From assembly GCA_021811625.1 (NCBI GenBank), contig JAJZNU010000005.1, forward strand, positions 62,001 to 126,000: a DNA stretch of 64,000 nt, written 5' to 3'. Shown here piece after piece: positions 1 to 10,269 of this stretch. The notes below the pieces were generated by a model. The model did no database searches and was not told where the DNA came from. It was given only the letters and a program-made list of their open reading frames with translations. The DNA is from a bacterium (GTDB lineage: Bacteria; Patescibacteriota; Saccharimonadia; Saccharimonadales; UBA4665). Each line of letters begins with the position of its first letter. Within the stretch, counting starts at the first letter, position 1. A program made the position numbers and the translations under genes.

Positions 1-1256
1 TCGCTAGCAATACTTCCGCCGGCCTCGTTAATAACCTCGCCAACAACCTTGGTAAGAACAGCCCGGTTTTGTCGGGAACTCTGGCCTTTCGTGAAACGAG
101 TCGCGGCATCGGAAAAGACGCCCAACTGCATACAGCTGCGACGAATGTTATACATATCGAAGGTGGCACATTCTAAGATAATGTTTTTGGTAGTATCATC
201 AACTTCGGTGTCGCTGCCACCCATAATACCAGCCAAACCAAGAGGTTTCTTGTCTCCGGAAATTACGATATTGTCGCCATTTAGCTCGACCATTTTGCCA
301 TTTAATAGTCGGAGTTTTTCGCCCTCTTCAGCCCGACGGACAATCAGGTTTGGGCTGCCGTCATTCAATGCTTTTATCTTATCGTAGTCATAGGCATGTA
401 GCGGTTGCCCGCTCAAAAGCATGTAGTAATTTGTCAAGTCGACGACGTTATTGATCGGCTTGAGACCCAGCTTGATTATAGCGGTCTGTAGCTGAAAGGA
501 ACTTGGCCCCACCCTGATACCGGCGACGGTTACCGCAGTGAAACGGGGAACCAGTTCGGAAAGATCGTTCCGCACCTTGAATTCCAGCCGCTCTTGCCCG
601 ACATCGACAGAATCGGGGTGCTCTTTATACCATTTCGGCGAAGAAAATTTATGCCCGCAGATGCCGGCAATCTCGCGGGCTATACCCAGCTGGCCGAAAC
701 AATCCGGGCGATGCGTGAACATTTTATTCTCAATTTCAATGATAGTGTCATCAAGACCATACGCGCCGGCAAAATCTTGTCCAGGCTCAGCGCCGGCGGG
801 CAATTCTATGATACCTTCGTGATTATCTCCTAAATCCATTTCTCGACTACTCGCCAACATGCCGTTGCTCTTGATGCCGCGAATGTCTCTGACCGCGAGT
901 TTGAAGGGATCTTTGGAATAACTTTCAGGTACTATTTTCCCGGGAGGTATCCAGACAACGTCAAGTCCCTCCCTGACGTTTGGGGCTCCACAGACGACCT
1001 GAACTAGTCCATCGGCGTTTCGCTCGACTTCTCCGACACTCCGGTGATCATCTATTAAGCAGACATGAAGATGGTCGGAGTTATTGTGAGGTTCGCTCTT
1101 TACTACCCTCGCCGTAACAATACCTGAATATTTTTCCTGGTAATCGCTAGTTTCTTCAACGGCACCGAGACGGCTGCCGATCAAATCAACCAGCTCCGGG
1201 ATTGGAGGTAGATCAAAGTCCAGGTACTGGCTGACTTCTTTGAGGCTGACTTTCAT
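1..1256 (-). CDS. pheT: Phenylalanyl-tRNA synthetase beta subunit (partial, runs off window start)
   Basis: Minus-strand reading from ATG at 1256: MKVSLKEVSQYLDFDLPPIPELVDLIGSRLGAVEE..., tRNA-binding domain then B3/B5 region (NNVVDLTNYYMLLSGQPLHAYD); directly downstream of pheS. Confidence 0.95.
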   Translation of the reverse strand, partial: MKVSLKEVSQYLDFDLPPIPELVDLIGSRLGAVEETSDYQEKYSGIVTARVVKSEPHNNSDHLHVCLIDDHRSVGEVERNADGLVQVVCGAPNVREGLDVVWIPPGKIVPESYSKDPFKLAVRDIRGIKSNGMLASSREMDLGDNHEGIIELPAGAEPGQDFAGAYGLDDTIIEIENKMFTHRPDCFGQLGIAREIAGICGHKFSSPKWYKEHPDSVDVGQERLEFKVRNDLSELVPRFTAVTVAGIRVGPSSFQLQTAIIKLGLKPINNVVDLTNYYMLLSGQPLHAYDYDKIKALNDGSPNLIVRRAEEGEKLRLLNGKMVELNGDNIVISGDKKPLGLAGIMGGSDTEVDDTTKNIILECATFDMYNIRRSCMQLGVFSDAATRFTKGQSSRQNRAVLTKVVGEVINEAGGSIAS

Positions 1257-1290
1257 AAGCTTGCCTCAAAATTAACGTTTAGTGTCTTAA

Positions 1291-2331
1291 TCATGAGAAT
1301 TGCCTCAAGAACGCCAGGTTGGCACTTTCAAAGTTGCGGATGTCTTCGATGTCGTATTTCATCATGACCAATCGATCAACTCCCATTCCCCAGGCAAAGC
1401 CGCTGTACTTTAAGGGGTCAATACCGGCTTCCCTCAGCACGTTGGGGTGTATCATGCCACAGCCCAGTAATTCAATCCATCCCGAATGTCCACAAATACT
1501 GCAGCCCTCTTTGTTGCAAAAAGGACAGCTTAGAGCAAACTCAAAGCTTGGTTCGGTAAAAGGAAAGTAGAACGGTTGAGTCTTAACGTCCAGCTCCTTG
1601 TCGTAGTACTCCTGCAAGAACGTTTTGAGAGTGGCGATTAGGTTACCGGCATGGACGCCTTTTCCGACATAAAGACCCTCGATCTGATAAAACGTATGTT
1701 CGTGTCTCGCGTCCAAATCCTCGTTCCTGAATACTCTTCCCGGTATGACATAAGCGATGGTCTCGTCGTGGTCTAGATTATCTTTGCCCATTTTAAGGAT
1801 TCTGTTTTGCATGCTGGAAGTATGAGCGGGGGCTATAAGGCCTTCGTCGGTTGAGAACGTATCATAATCATCACGAGCCGGATGGCCTTCGGGAAAATTC
1901 AGACTGGTAAACATATGGTAGTCGTCGTCAATCTCGCGGCTCTCTATAGCGTTAAAACCCATGCGATAAAAAATATCTAAGACGTGCTCCATCTCGGTCG
2001 TTAGGGGATGTTTACTCCCCGTGTCGCTGGTAAGTAATTGAGGATGTTGATTTAGCGGGGTATTGATATCGAAGGGCGCCGTTACATCAATTGATTCGAG
2101 TGTTGGCAGTTCGGAGCCAGCCGCTTCTTCTACCAAGGCCTGCAGCTCTTTTTTCAGCCCGTTAAGTTCTCGTCCGTATTCCGCCCGTTCATCGGCAGGC
2201 AGTGTCTTAATGCCATCGAACAGAGCCTTGAGTTCGACGGCCTTGAATATTTCCTCTTTGTTTTGCAGGTTTGGGAGACGCCCCCGTAATTGCTCGGCGA
2301 CCTGTTTTATCTGAGGATTAGCATATTCCAT
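1291..2331 (-). CDS. pheS: Phenylalanyl-tRNA synthetase alpha subunit
   Basis: Class II synthetase motifs: HPLTTEMEHVLDIFYRMGF, RVFRNEDLDARHEHTFYQIEGL, GMGVDRLVMMKYDIEDIR. Confidence 0.97.
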   Translation of the reverse strand: MEYANPQIKQVAEQLRGRLPNLQNKEEIFKAVELKALFDGIKTLPADERAEYGRELNGLKKELQALVEEAAGSELPTLESIDVTAPFDINTPLNQHPQLLTSDTGSKHPLTTEMEHVLDIFYRMGFNAIESREIDDDYHMFTSLNFPEGHPARDDYDTFSTDEGLIAPAHTSSMQNRILKMGKDNLDHDETIAYVIPGRVFRNEDLDARHEHTFYQIEGLYVGKGVHAGNLIATLKTFLQEYYDKELDVKTQPFYFPFTEPSFEFALSCPFCNKEGCSICGHSGWIELLGCGMIHPNVLREAGIDPLKYSGFAWGMGVDRLVMMKYDIEDIRNFESANLAFLRQFS

Positions 2332-2461
2332 TACTGCTAAAAGTATACCGATTTTGCCAGAGAAAAGTAAGAGTACCCCATGAAGCGTTAACTATTTACG
2401 CGGCGACGTCGGGAGTTCATAATATACGGGTTAATGCGCTCTAGAGGCGAGAGGAGGCGGG

Positions 2462-2959
2462 ATGGCGAGTTATAGCTTTGATGTCATCAGTGATTACGAT
2501 AAAGCGGAGATGAATAACGTCTTCGATCAGGTGAAGCGCGAAATTGCCACCCGTTACGATTTCAAAGGCACCGCCGCGCAAATCGAGTGGCTGGATGCCA
2601 GTAAATCGGGTTTTAAAATTACCGGCGACGGCGAATGGCAAATCGAAAGTATCATCGAAATTACCCGCAAGAAGCTGGCGAGCCGCAATCAAAGCCAAAA
2701 AATCCTCGATGTATCGATCCCCCCGCAGAGTGCCAATCTAAAGGATACTAAAAACGTTCCCTTTAAGAGCGGTTTAAACCAGGAGAAAGCCAAAAAAATA
2801 ACTTCCCAGCTCCACAGTAAGTTTCCTAAAATCAAGTCGACTATCCAAGGTGAAACAGTGCGGATATCTAGCAACAGCAAAGATGAGCTGCAAACCGTCA
2901 TCACCTTTCTTCGCACCTTGGATCTGGATTTCCCGCTCAATTTTACGAACTACCGCTAG
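2462..2959 (+). CDS. YajQ-family nucleotide-binding protein
   Basis: MASYSFDVISDYDKAEMNNVFDQVKREIATRYDFKG...; C-terminal QVTFLRTLDLDFPLNFTNYR-type ending. Confidence 0.93.
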   Translation: MASYSFDVISDYDKAEMNNVFDQVKREIATRYDFKGTAAQIEWLDASKSGFKITGDGEWQIESIIEITRKKLASRNQSQKILDVSIPPQSANLKDTKNVPFKSGLNQEKAKKITSQLHSKFPKIKSTIQGETVRISSNSKDELQTVITFLRTLDLDFPLNFTNYR

Positions 2960-3009
2960 ACTTTAATCGCGACCGTTAGGCGAATTTTAGGCTATACTTT
3001 AGTTAAGCT

Positions 3010-4398
3010 ATGGATAAAGAAAACAAAACGTCCCAAAGCGATATAGTTGAATCCTCAGAGACTGACGTCACCCCCAAGCTGGAAGATTTAGCCCGCTTAG
3101 TTCTGGACCATAATGACCAAGGCAGCTTTACCATTCCCGCCGAAGGACTATACCCTCATCAGTGGTTGTGGGATAGCTGCTTTATCGCTATCGGTCTTAG
3201 ACACCACGACATCGAGAGAGCCAAGCTGGAAGTATTAAGCTTGCTCCGCGGCCAGTGGGCTAATGGCATGTTGCCCCACGTTATACTGAACCCCAACACC
3301 CGAGACGACCACGGGCATAAACTGCGCGACATCAATCTATGGCAAAGTTGGCGTAGTCCTAATGCTCCTGATGATGTTTCAACTTCGGGGATCACTCAGC
3401 CGCCAATGGTCGCCGAAGCGGTCGTCAGAATCGGCGATAAATTGAAATGGCCAGAGCGACGGGCATGGTACAAAATGGTTTATCCGGCGTTGGTGCAATA
3501 TCACGAGTGGCTATACGCCGAACGCGATCCGCACCACGAAGGATTGGTTCTTCAAATCCATCCCTGGGAAACAGGGCTGGATGACTCTACGCCGTGGATG
3601 TACGAGCTACATTCACACTTGCTACCCCTTTGGATCAGATTCTTGAAAAAAAGCGGCCTGCAACAAATTTTCGGCTGGTTCAGAAGCGATACCAAATACG
3701 TCCCAGCCGAAGAACGAGCCAGCAATATCGAAGAGTTAGCATGTTATAGCGTGGAACGTCGTTTCCGTCGCAAGAATTATGATTTCGATAAGATTATCGA
3801 CCACTCCTTGTTTGCAATCGAAGATTTAGTCTTTAACAGCATCCTGATCAGGGCCAACCAACAACTCAAGCATATCGCTAAAAGTATCCGCGAGGAATTA
3901 CCGGAAAGTCTGCGGGAATCAATGGCCAAGACAGAAAAAACACTGGAAGAACTGTGGGATCCTTATGCCAACGAGTACTTCTCCAGAGACTTTGTTACAC
4001 ACCGTTTACTCAAAGAATCATCGGTGGCGGCATTACTGCCCTTATACGCCGGCTCTATATCCAAAGAGCGTGCCGAAGTCCTCGTGCGGTTGCTGGAAAA
4101 CGAACACCGTTTTGGGCCGGCCTATCCCATTCCCAGCGCCCCTCTCGACTCTCCCTGGTTCAGCCCGATCCGCTACTGGCAAGGACCATCGTGGGTCAAC
4201 CTTAACTGGCTAATTATTGACGGCCTGAAGCGGTACGGCTACGATGACCACGCCGAGGCCCTAAAGGAGAGTACTCTGGAAATGGTTGGAAAATCCGGCG
4301 GATTCTACGAGTATTTTAATCCCCTGACCGGAGAGGGTCTCGGTGCCAATAACTTCTCGTGGACAGCTGCTCTAGTTGTTGATTTATTACGTAAATGA
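3010..4398 (+). CDS. Glycoside hydrolase with (alpha/alpha)6 fold, mannosylglycerate hydrolase/GH63-like
   Basis: YPHQWLWDSCFIAIGLRHHD, GQWANGMLPHVILNP, RYWQGPSWVNLNWLIIDGLKRYG, GGFYEYFNPLTGEGLGANNFSWTAAL. Confidence 0.8.
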   Translation: MDKENKTSQSDIVESSETDVTPKLEDLARLVLDHNDQGSFTIPAEGLYPHQWLWDSCFIAIGLRHHDIERAKLEVLSLLRGQWANGMLPHVILNPNTRDDHGHKLRDINLWQSWRSPNAPDDVSTSGITQPPMVAEAVVRIGDKLKWPERRAWYKMVYPALVQYHEWLYAERDPHHEGLVLQIHPWETGLDDSTPWMYELHSHLLPLWIRFLKKSGLQQIFGWFRSDTKYVPAEERASNIEELACYSVERRFRRKNYDFDKIIDHSLFAIEDLVFNSILIRANQQLKHIAKSIREELPESLRESMAKTEKTLEELWDPYANEYFSRDFVTHRLLKESSVAALLPLYAGSISKERAEVLVRLLENEHRFGPAYPIPSAPLDSPWFSPIRYWQGPSWVNLNWLIIDGLKRYGYDDHAEALKESTLEMVGKSGGFYEYFNPLTGEGLGANNFSWTAALVVDLLRK

Positions 4399-4447
4399 TC
4401 GTATAATTTCCTTATAATAGACTGACTATTAAAGGAGTTAAAGACCC

Positions 4448-5278
4448 ATGCCAGTGGAAATTATTGGTGTTCCGTATCCCAGCGAATTTCTCGACCACGA
4501 GGTGCGGGCTCTTTTGGGTCAAAGCCAAACAAACGTTACTCACGACCCCTATTTAGGCGAACAACGTGCGGTAGCGGCATATCATTTAGCTATGTTGCCA
4601 GAAATCCGCGAGAAGGATCCAACGGCAGCCGGCGAAGCGCTGTCCAAAGCAGAGCTTCAGGCCACCATCGGCGATAGAATTGTGCGCGCCGAACAATATT
4701 ATGCCGGATCAGTTGAACTGTTGTCCGGATCCGATCGCCGTTTCAAGCGCGAAATAAGAGCCACTCATCTAAACCACATGCGCTCTTTAGGAATCCGGTT
4801 AGGCAGGCTAATAATAGCCAATGAATCTGAAAATTTTGTTTTCGATAATGACCTATATCCCCGAATTTGGATCGCTTTTGAGAAAGGACTGTACCAAATA
4901 GATCGAGACGATCCCTATGGTGTGATGATCTACCACCATATGGCTAACATTGAGGCGATGGTCGGCAATGCTCACTCGGCCGCCCACCTAGCTTCTCAGG
5001 GGCTATGGCGCTTGATGAAACCCCAAGCGGAGCTCGTCGGCAATAAGCGACAAAGCGAGGCTACACTAGCTTCTACTTATGAACCGGCCGCTAGTGATAG
5101 CCTGTTTTTTGCCAAGCAATTTCTTGCCCTCAGCAGTGCCGGATTACTAGGTGAAATGGCCCGATTACCACAGGCTCGAGCCTTCGTTAGGCAACAGGCC
5201 CTAAACAGACTGCTGAACAACTCTAATCCTCTTCGAGCGTTGGCTTCTCGATTACTTCCGGCTCGATCGCAGGGTTAG
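4448..5278 (+). CDS. Hypothetical protein
   Basis: 276-aa ORF with AAAGGAG ribosome-binding site before ATG; no recognised family. Confidence 0.7.
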   Translation: MPVEIIGVPYPSEFLDHEVRALLGQSQTNVTHDPYLGEQRAVAAYHLAMLPEIREKDPTAAGEALSKAELQATIGDRIVRAEQYYAGSVELLSGSDRRFKREIRATHLNHMRSLGIRLGRLIIANESENFVFDNDLYPRIWIAFEKGLYQIDRDDPYGVMIYHHMANIEAMVGNAHSAAHLASQGLWRLMKPQAELVGNKRQSEATLASTYEPAASDSLFFAKQFLALSSAGLLGEMARLPQARAFVRQQALNRLLNNSNPLRALASRLLPARSQG

Positions 5279-6287
5279 TGTCAGCTATTTTGACGACGTC
5301 TCTATCTATCTTTCCCAATTCCTTGTAGGTAGCGTTAAAGTGCCCGACAGTTGTGCCTAAAGATGCTCCCAGCTTCTGCATGTAGCTGTTGTGGGACAAG
5401 AGGTGCTTGCTCAGCTGTTCGATGTTCTTCCGTATTTTTTCGGTATCGTTTTGGATCTGCAATGCCCTTAACCCTTGAACTATGATCTGTAGCATGGCTG
5501 CGAGAGTGCTGGGACCAACAATCGTCACCTTCTTAACCGCGGCGGCATAATGCATGAGTGTTTGGGCGCCGCCGTTATCGGCCCCGACCCTCCCGGCTAG
5601 TAAATCGTAGTATATTGTTTCGGAGGGAATGAACATTAACGCCTGATCGAGAGTCCCCTTGCTGGGGCTGACGTATTTGGAGGTTTCGTCGATACGTTTT
5701 TTGAGGTCGCCAAGGAACGCCTTCTCCAGCTCAAGCCTGTCGTTGGCCGGGCTGGATATCATCCGGTTATAATTTTCGAGCGAGAATTTACTATCAATCG
5801 GCAGTACTTTGCCGTCTAGCTTGACGACAGCGTCGACTACCAGCCCGCTACCCAGCTTATACTGCAGTTGGAAAGTTCCTGGCGGCAGCATATCTTTGAG
5901 AATCTGCTCTAAATAATATTCCCCCAGTACGCCGCGTTGTTTGGGATTGGTTAAGACATTCTGCAACATCTTGAGCTCGGCCGCAACGTCACCAACACTT
6001 TTATTGGTACGGTCCAGCTCGGTTAGCTTTTCGGTGACTTCCCTAATTATCTTGGCGCTGGCCTGAAACTGCGCCGTAGCTTGGCGATTAGAGACCCCCA
6101 GCTGTTCGCTAAGCTGCTTCTGGAGACCATCTCTCAGACTCTCCATACTTTGGCTAAGCTGGGAGATATCCGCTTTGATTAACAGAGCCGAGTCGTTGGT
6201 CTGAGGTTTTCTTCCGGCAATAAGCCAAATAACGACGGCGCTCAGGACAGCGACCACCACACCAAGAACAATTACTACTACGATCAT
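5223..6287 (-). CDS. rmuC: RmuC-family DNA recombination protein
   Basis: N-terminal TM, coiled coil, then GVLGEYYLEQILKDMLPPGTFQLQYKL...PIDSKFSLENYNRM...VGPSTLAAMLQIIVQGLRALQIQ. Confidence 0.93.
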   Translation of the reverse strand: MIVVVIVLGVVVAVLSAVVIWLIAGRKPQTNDSALLIKADISQLSQSMESLRDGLQKQLSEQLGVSNRQATAQFQASAKIIREVTEKLTELDRTNKSVGDVAAELKMLQNVLTNPKQRGVLGEYYLEQILKDMLPPGTFQLQYKLGSGLVVDAVVKLDGKVLPIDSKFSLENYNRMISSPANDRLELEKAFLGDLKKRIDETSKYVSPSKGTLDQALMFIPSETIYYDLLAGRVGADNGGAQTLMHYAAAVKKVTIVGPSTLAAMLQIIVQGLRALQIQNDTEKIRKNIEQLSKHLLSHNSYMQKLGASLGTTVGHFNATYKELGKIDRDVVKIADTNPAIEPEVIEKPTLEED

Positions 6288-6307
6288 CTCAACCTCATTT
6301 TATCACC

Positions 6308-7000
6308 CTAACTTTCGATAGTGACGGTGGTGCCGATTGGAGCCCAATTAAATAGCCACTGAGCCGTACCCAGGGGAGTTTCTATACAACCATGTGAGGC
6401 GTTATTGGAATACGGGCTGATATTGCCAAAGGCGTTAGCCGGTCGCCAGGTGGCATCATGAACACCGTAAACTCCGTACTGGTTTTGCAAAAACGGCATC
6501 CAGTAGTGCACGAAGTCATTCCAGCTACCGGTGCTATCTGATCCTTTGAGGTAAAGGTTGGTCTCTTTAGCATAGATGTGATAAGTTCCGGGCGGCGACA
6601 GATCGGCCGGATAATTCTCCATACCGGTTACCACCGCAGAGTTGTACGACAATACGGCATAGCTACAGGCCCAGAGATGGCGCTGGCTAATACTCACCAA
6701 AATAAGATTGGCGAGAGTATTACCGTTGCAGACTGTGCTCGTCGGGACCGGTTTGGGGGCGGTATTGGTGGCAGCCTGCCCTGACTGACTTAATGGAGGA
6801 GTAGTTTCCTTGACAGTATGTGAAGAGAATGGCGAAAATAGCACTAGCCATCCCGCGGCGACCAGAATCAGTAAATACAGGGGCCAGAGATGGTGGCGCC
6901 GGCGTTGGGGGGCGGACGAAGTTTGTCGTCCAGCACTACGTGGCGCCGGCGACCTATCTGACCGATATACCGGCGGATACGTTGACTTTGATTTAGGCAT
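6308..7000 (-). CDS. L,D-transpeptidase (YkuD-like) with N-terminal TM anchor
   Basis: Catalytic motif HDATW...SHGCIETPLGTAQWLFNWAPIGTTV; N-terminal TM. Confidence 0.88.
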   Translation of the reverse strand: MPKSKSTYPPVYRSDRSPAPRSAGRQTSSAPQRRRHHLWPLYLLILVAAGWLVLFSPFSSHTVKETTPPLSQSGQAATNTAPKPVPTSTVCNGNTLANLILVSISQRHLWACSYAVLSYNSAVVTGMENYPADLSPPGTYHIYAKETNLYLKGSDSTGSWNDFVHYWMPFLQNQYGVYGVHDATWRPANAFGNISPYSNNASHGCIETPLGTAQWLFNWAPIGTTVTIES

Positions 7001-7083
7001 AGAGGTGTCCTTGGCTAATCATGTTCGTCACATTATACCATTACCGGATAGCTATATCTGCTAGAAAATTGGTTAATCTTGTC

Positions 7084-7647
7084 TCAAACCCTAGACGTTC
7101 GACCGGTCTTCAATAGCCTCGCGAACCAAAGAAGTTCGGAGTAAACGTCGCCTAAACTTTTGTCATAGCGCTCGGTGAACTGTGCTTTCATTTGTCCACT
7201 ATCTTCAAAAATATCCTGAACCCGGGGAAAATAGACATCAAAACCGAGCACCACTAAACGCATTTCTCTGACCACCGGTACAATCGACTCAATCGCCCTG
7301 GTGCCGCCCCACCCGCCATCGCTAACACCGGCAAAGGCTACCGGTTTGTGGAAATAATTCTGCCACTCGCTGTCGAGCATTCGTTTTAACGACCCGGGGA
7401 AACTGTGGTTGTATTCCGGGACGACTATAAAAAATCCGTCGGCTTTCTCGGTTATGGCGCTATAGCGGGGGTCTTTCCCCTCGGGGTCGTTACCGTCCCC
7501 CGGAAAATTAAAATCTTTCGGGTCAACGAAGATTACTTCGCAATCAGGGAGCTTTTTCCCGAATTCTTCAATATAACGCGCGGGGGTTAGTGACAGTCGC
7601 TTCTCTCTTGTGGTGCCAGCCAAAACAGCAATAGTGATTTTGTCCAT
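7084..7647 (-). CDS. NAD(P)H-dependent FMN reductase family
   Basis: KITIAVLAGTTREKRLS...ADGFFIVVPEYNHSFPGSLKRMLD...KPVAFAGVSDGGWGGTRAIE. Confidence 0.9.
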   Translation of the reverse strand: MDKITIAVLAGTTREKRLSLTPARYIEEFGKKLPDCEVIFVDPKDFNFPGDGNDPEGKDPRYSAITEKADGFFIVVPEYNHSFPGSLKRMLDSEWQNYFHKPVAFAGVSDGGWGGTRAIESIVPVVREMRLVVLGFDVYFPRVQDIFEDSGQMKAQFTERYDKSLGDVYSELLWFARLLKTGRTSRV

Positions 7648-7682
7648 GTACTAGATTGTAAACTAAGCCTAATTATTCAGAC

Positions 7683-7713
7683 AAACAAAAAGGAGCCTTT
7701 TGAGGGGCTCCTT
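7683..7713 (-). terminator. Intrinsic terminator
   Basis: AAGGAGCC/GGCTCCTT stem followed on the minus strand by TTTGTTTGT. Confidence 0.8.
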
Positions 7714-7770
7714 CCTGCCGCGTTCTCAACCATTGCTGGTTTCCTTCGCTAATCACCTCACGATGACTGA
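7683..7770 (-). ncRNA. Candidate stand-alone small RNA (two GNRA hairpins plus intrinsic terminator)
   Basis: Minus strand: AGTCATC-GTGA-GGTGATT hairpin, AACCA-GCAA-TGGTT hairpin, then AAGGAGCC-CCTCAAAA-GGCTCCTT-TTTGTTT; promoter-like sequence immediately upstream. Confidence 0.5.
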
Positions 7771-7775
7771 TTCTT

Positions 7776-7803
7776 ACTATACGCTGCCGACCGTGCCTGT
7801 CAA
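7776..7803 (-). promoter_or_regulatory. Sigma70-like promoter for candidate sRNA
   Basis: Minus strand TTGACA-N16-TATAGT. Confidence 0.55.
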
Positions 7804-7898
7804 CACTCAACCACCGAAAACGTCAGTGAATAGTTATACACAGCTTAGAAATATCTGTGGATAACTGTTTATGGCGCGAGGTTTAAATCTTTTTTGTA

Positions 7899-8192
7899 TT
7901 ATTTACGACTTCGCCTGGTAGCCTGCTTCGGCCAGAGGTCGGCCATGACAAAAGCGGCGATTAACGCCCCGACGGCAAAGAATATCGATCCACGAACCGG
8001 ATGTAGATGGTTATGCGATAAATGCAGCCAAATTGCACCCAATACCAGAGCCAACCAGCCCCAGACAACATTGGCTTGCGGCGATGAGCTCCCAAAAGGT
8101 GTCGGATGGGCCTTACCTCTTATGCCGCCAATAAAATACGGGAGACCGTATACCATAAATAACCCGGCCAGGAAACACCAGACAATAACCAT
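7899..8192 (-). CDS. Small integral membrane protein, hypothetical
   Basis: 97 aa with several hydrophobic segments. Confidence 0.65.
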   Translation of the reverse strand: MVIVWCFLAGLFMVYGLPYFIGGIRGKAHPTPFGSSSPQANVVWGWLALVLGAIWLHLSHNHLHPVRGSIFFAVGALIAAFVMADLWPKQATRRSRK

Positions 8193-8231
8193 GTCACCTC
8201 CTTATGCTTACATGATCAATTGTACAACTTT

Positions 8232-10070
8232 TTATATTTTTTGGCGTTTTCGTTTCAGGGGGTCCAGTTCGCGCTTCCTCAACCTCAGGTGCGTAGGTGT
8301 AACCTCTAAGAGTTCGTCATTTTCTATAAAGTCCAGACATTGTTCCAGACTGAATACTACCGGCGGCGTCAACTGAACCGTTCCGTCAGAGGATTTACTG
8401 CGCATATTGGTCAGGTGTTTGGCTTTGCAGACGTTTATTTCCAGATCTTCGCTGCGGTTATTGAGCCCGATAATCTGTCCGGCATATACTTTTTCCGACG
8501 GTCCGACAAAAAGTGTCCCCCGGGACTCCGCAGTTTCCAGGGAATACGGCATAGTCACTCCGGTTTCGTAAGCAATGAGGGCCCCGTTACGAAGTTGCTT
8601 AAGAGATGGAGCGGTCGGTTCATAACCCACTACCAGAGTATTTAGCACGACCGTACCCTTAGTGGTGGTCATAAGCGTGCTTTTCAACCCCAAGACATTC
8701 CTGGTCGGCATTTCATACACTAGCTTTATGACGCCTTTGGATGCCGAGGCAAACTGTTCCTTAAGCTTGGCGCGTCTCTGTCCGAGTTCCATCTGCACGG
8801 CTCCGGCATATTCCCCGGGGATCTCTATAATTACTTCCTCGATTGGTTCATGTTCTACGCCCCCCTCTATCTTGGTAACAACACGGGGGCGGCCGACTTC
8901 AAATTCATAACCTTCGCGTCGCATAGTTTCAATAAGGACTCCAAGGTGCAATTCCCCCCGCCCCGAGACCGTGAAGCCTATACCGTCGTCTCTTACCCGC
9001 AAACCGACATTAACCTCCAGCTCTCTGAACAAACGTTCACCGATTTGGCGGCTAGTGGTAAAAGCACCTTCTAACCCCTTAAAAGGACTGGTATTGGGAC
9101 CGAGATAAATTTCTAGGGTGGGGGCTTCAACTTCAATCGTCGGTAGAGCGTCTGGCTTATCCGGATCGGCAATTGTTTCGCCTATTTTGGCCTCATCAAT
9201 GCCGGTCAGCTGCACGATATCGCCGGCGACAGCAACCGATTCTTCGATTCGATTTAGCCCTTGGCTGGCGTAAACGCTGCCGATCTTGCTCCTAGTGTAT
9301 GAACCGTCTTTCTTAATAAGGACGACGTTGTCCTCGGGATGGATTCGCCCTCTGGTGATCCTGCCTATGGCATACTTGCCTTTAAAGTTATCCCAGGCCA
9401 GCGCCGTAACCAGCATCTGAAAGGGGGCGTCCAGTTCTACTGATGGAGCGGGGACGACCGATATGATCGCCTCGAATATAGCGTCTAGGCCGGCAGCCGA
9501 ATTAAGCGGATCGGACGGCAAATCTTTCCAGGCCTTTCCCTCGCGACCAATCGCATAATAGACGGGGTAATGTAGTTGGTCTTCGTGGACGGCAAGTTCC
9601 AAGAAAAGATCCGCCAACTCGTCTTCAACCTCGGCAATCCTGGCGCCGGTCTTATCTATCTTATTAATGACCACGATAGGGCTAAGGTTGTTCTCGAGGG
9701 CTTTTTCGAGGACGAATTTAGTCTGAGGCATCGGTCCCTCGACGGCATCGACTATCAAAAGACAGCCGTCAGCCATATTTAGCGTCCGTTCCACTTCGCC
9801 GCTAAAATCGGCGTGGCCCGGTGTGTCGATAATATTGATCCGGTAATCCCCGTGCTGGACCGCGGTTACCTTAGCCGTAATAGTAATACCTCGCTCCCTT
9901 TCCTGATCCAGGCTGTCCATAATTAAAGTTTGACTCATCTCGGCCTGGTTATCACGAAACGTTTTGGATTGTTTTAATAGCCCGTCTATAAGTGTCGTTT
10001 TGCCATGGTCAACGTGAGCAATAACGGCAATGTTGCGGATCTTGGATGGGTCTTGCGGTATATTTTGCAT
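8232..10070 (-). CDS. typA: GTPase TypA/BipA
   Basis: [53 protein letters not shown]; likely start [10 protein letters not shown] at 10070 rather than 10109. Confidence 0.97.
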   Translation of the reverse strand: MQNIPQDPSKIRNIAVIAHVDHGKTTLIDGLLKQSKTFRDNQAEMSQTLIMDSLDQERERGITITAKVTAVQHGDYRINIIDTPGHADFSGEVERTLNMADGCLLIVDAVEGPMPQTKFVLEKALENNLSPIVVINKIDKTGARIAEVEDELADLFLELAVHEDQLHYPVYYAIGREGKAWKDLPSDPLNSAAGLDAIFEAIISVVPAPSVELDAPFQMLVTALAWDNFKGKYAIGRITRGRIHPEDNVVLIKKDGSYTRSKIGSVYASQGLNRIEESVAVAGDIVQLTGIDEAKIGETIADPDKPDALPTIEVEAPTLEIYLGPNTSPFKGLEGAFTTSRQIGERLFRELEVNVGLRVRDDGIGFTVSGRGELHLGVLIETMRREGYEFEVGRPRVVTKIEGGVEHEPIEEVIIEIPGEYAGAVQMELGQRRAKLKEQFASASKGVIKLVYEMPTRNVLGLKSTLMTTTKGTVVLNTLVVGYEPTAPSLKQLRNGALIAYETGVTMPYSLETAESRGTLFVGPSEKVYAGQIIGLNNRSEDLEINVCKAKHLTNMRSKSSDGTVQLTPPVVFSLEQCLDFIENDELLEVTPTHLRLRKRELDPLKRKRQKI

Positions 10071-10269
10071 AATTTTTCCCTGGACGAGCCGAATAAAGCC
10101 CGCCATCAATTAATCTTAAAATATTTCCTCACTTATATTATGCCATAACCATAATTTATATACAAGTATTAGAACCTTCCGATGAATCACTCCCCAGGAT
10201 TTTTTGTAATCTTTCCTACTGCAGTTAAAGGGTAAAAGCGCTAAGTTGATAACAATAAAAGGAGGCCGA

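Noticed and set aside
7683-7803. SRP (4.5S) RNA
   Set aside because: The GTCAGG...GGAAGGAAGCAGCC helix-8 pattern is not present in order; only loose resemblance (GTGAGG...GAAGGAAACCAGC).
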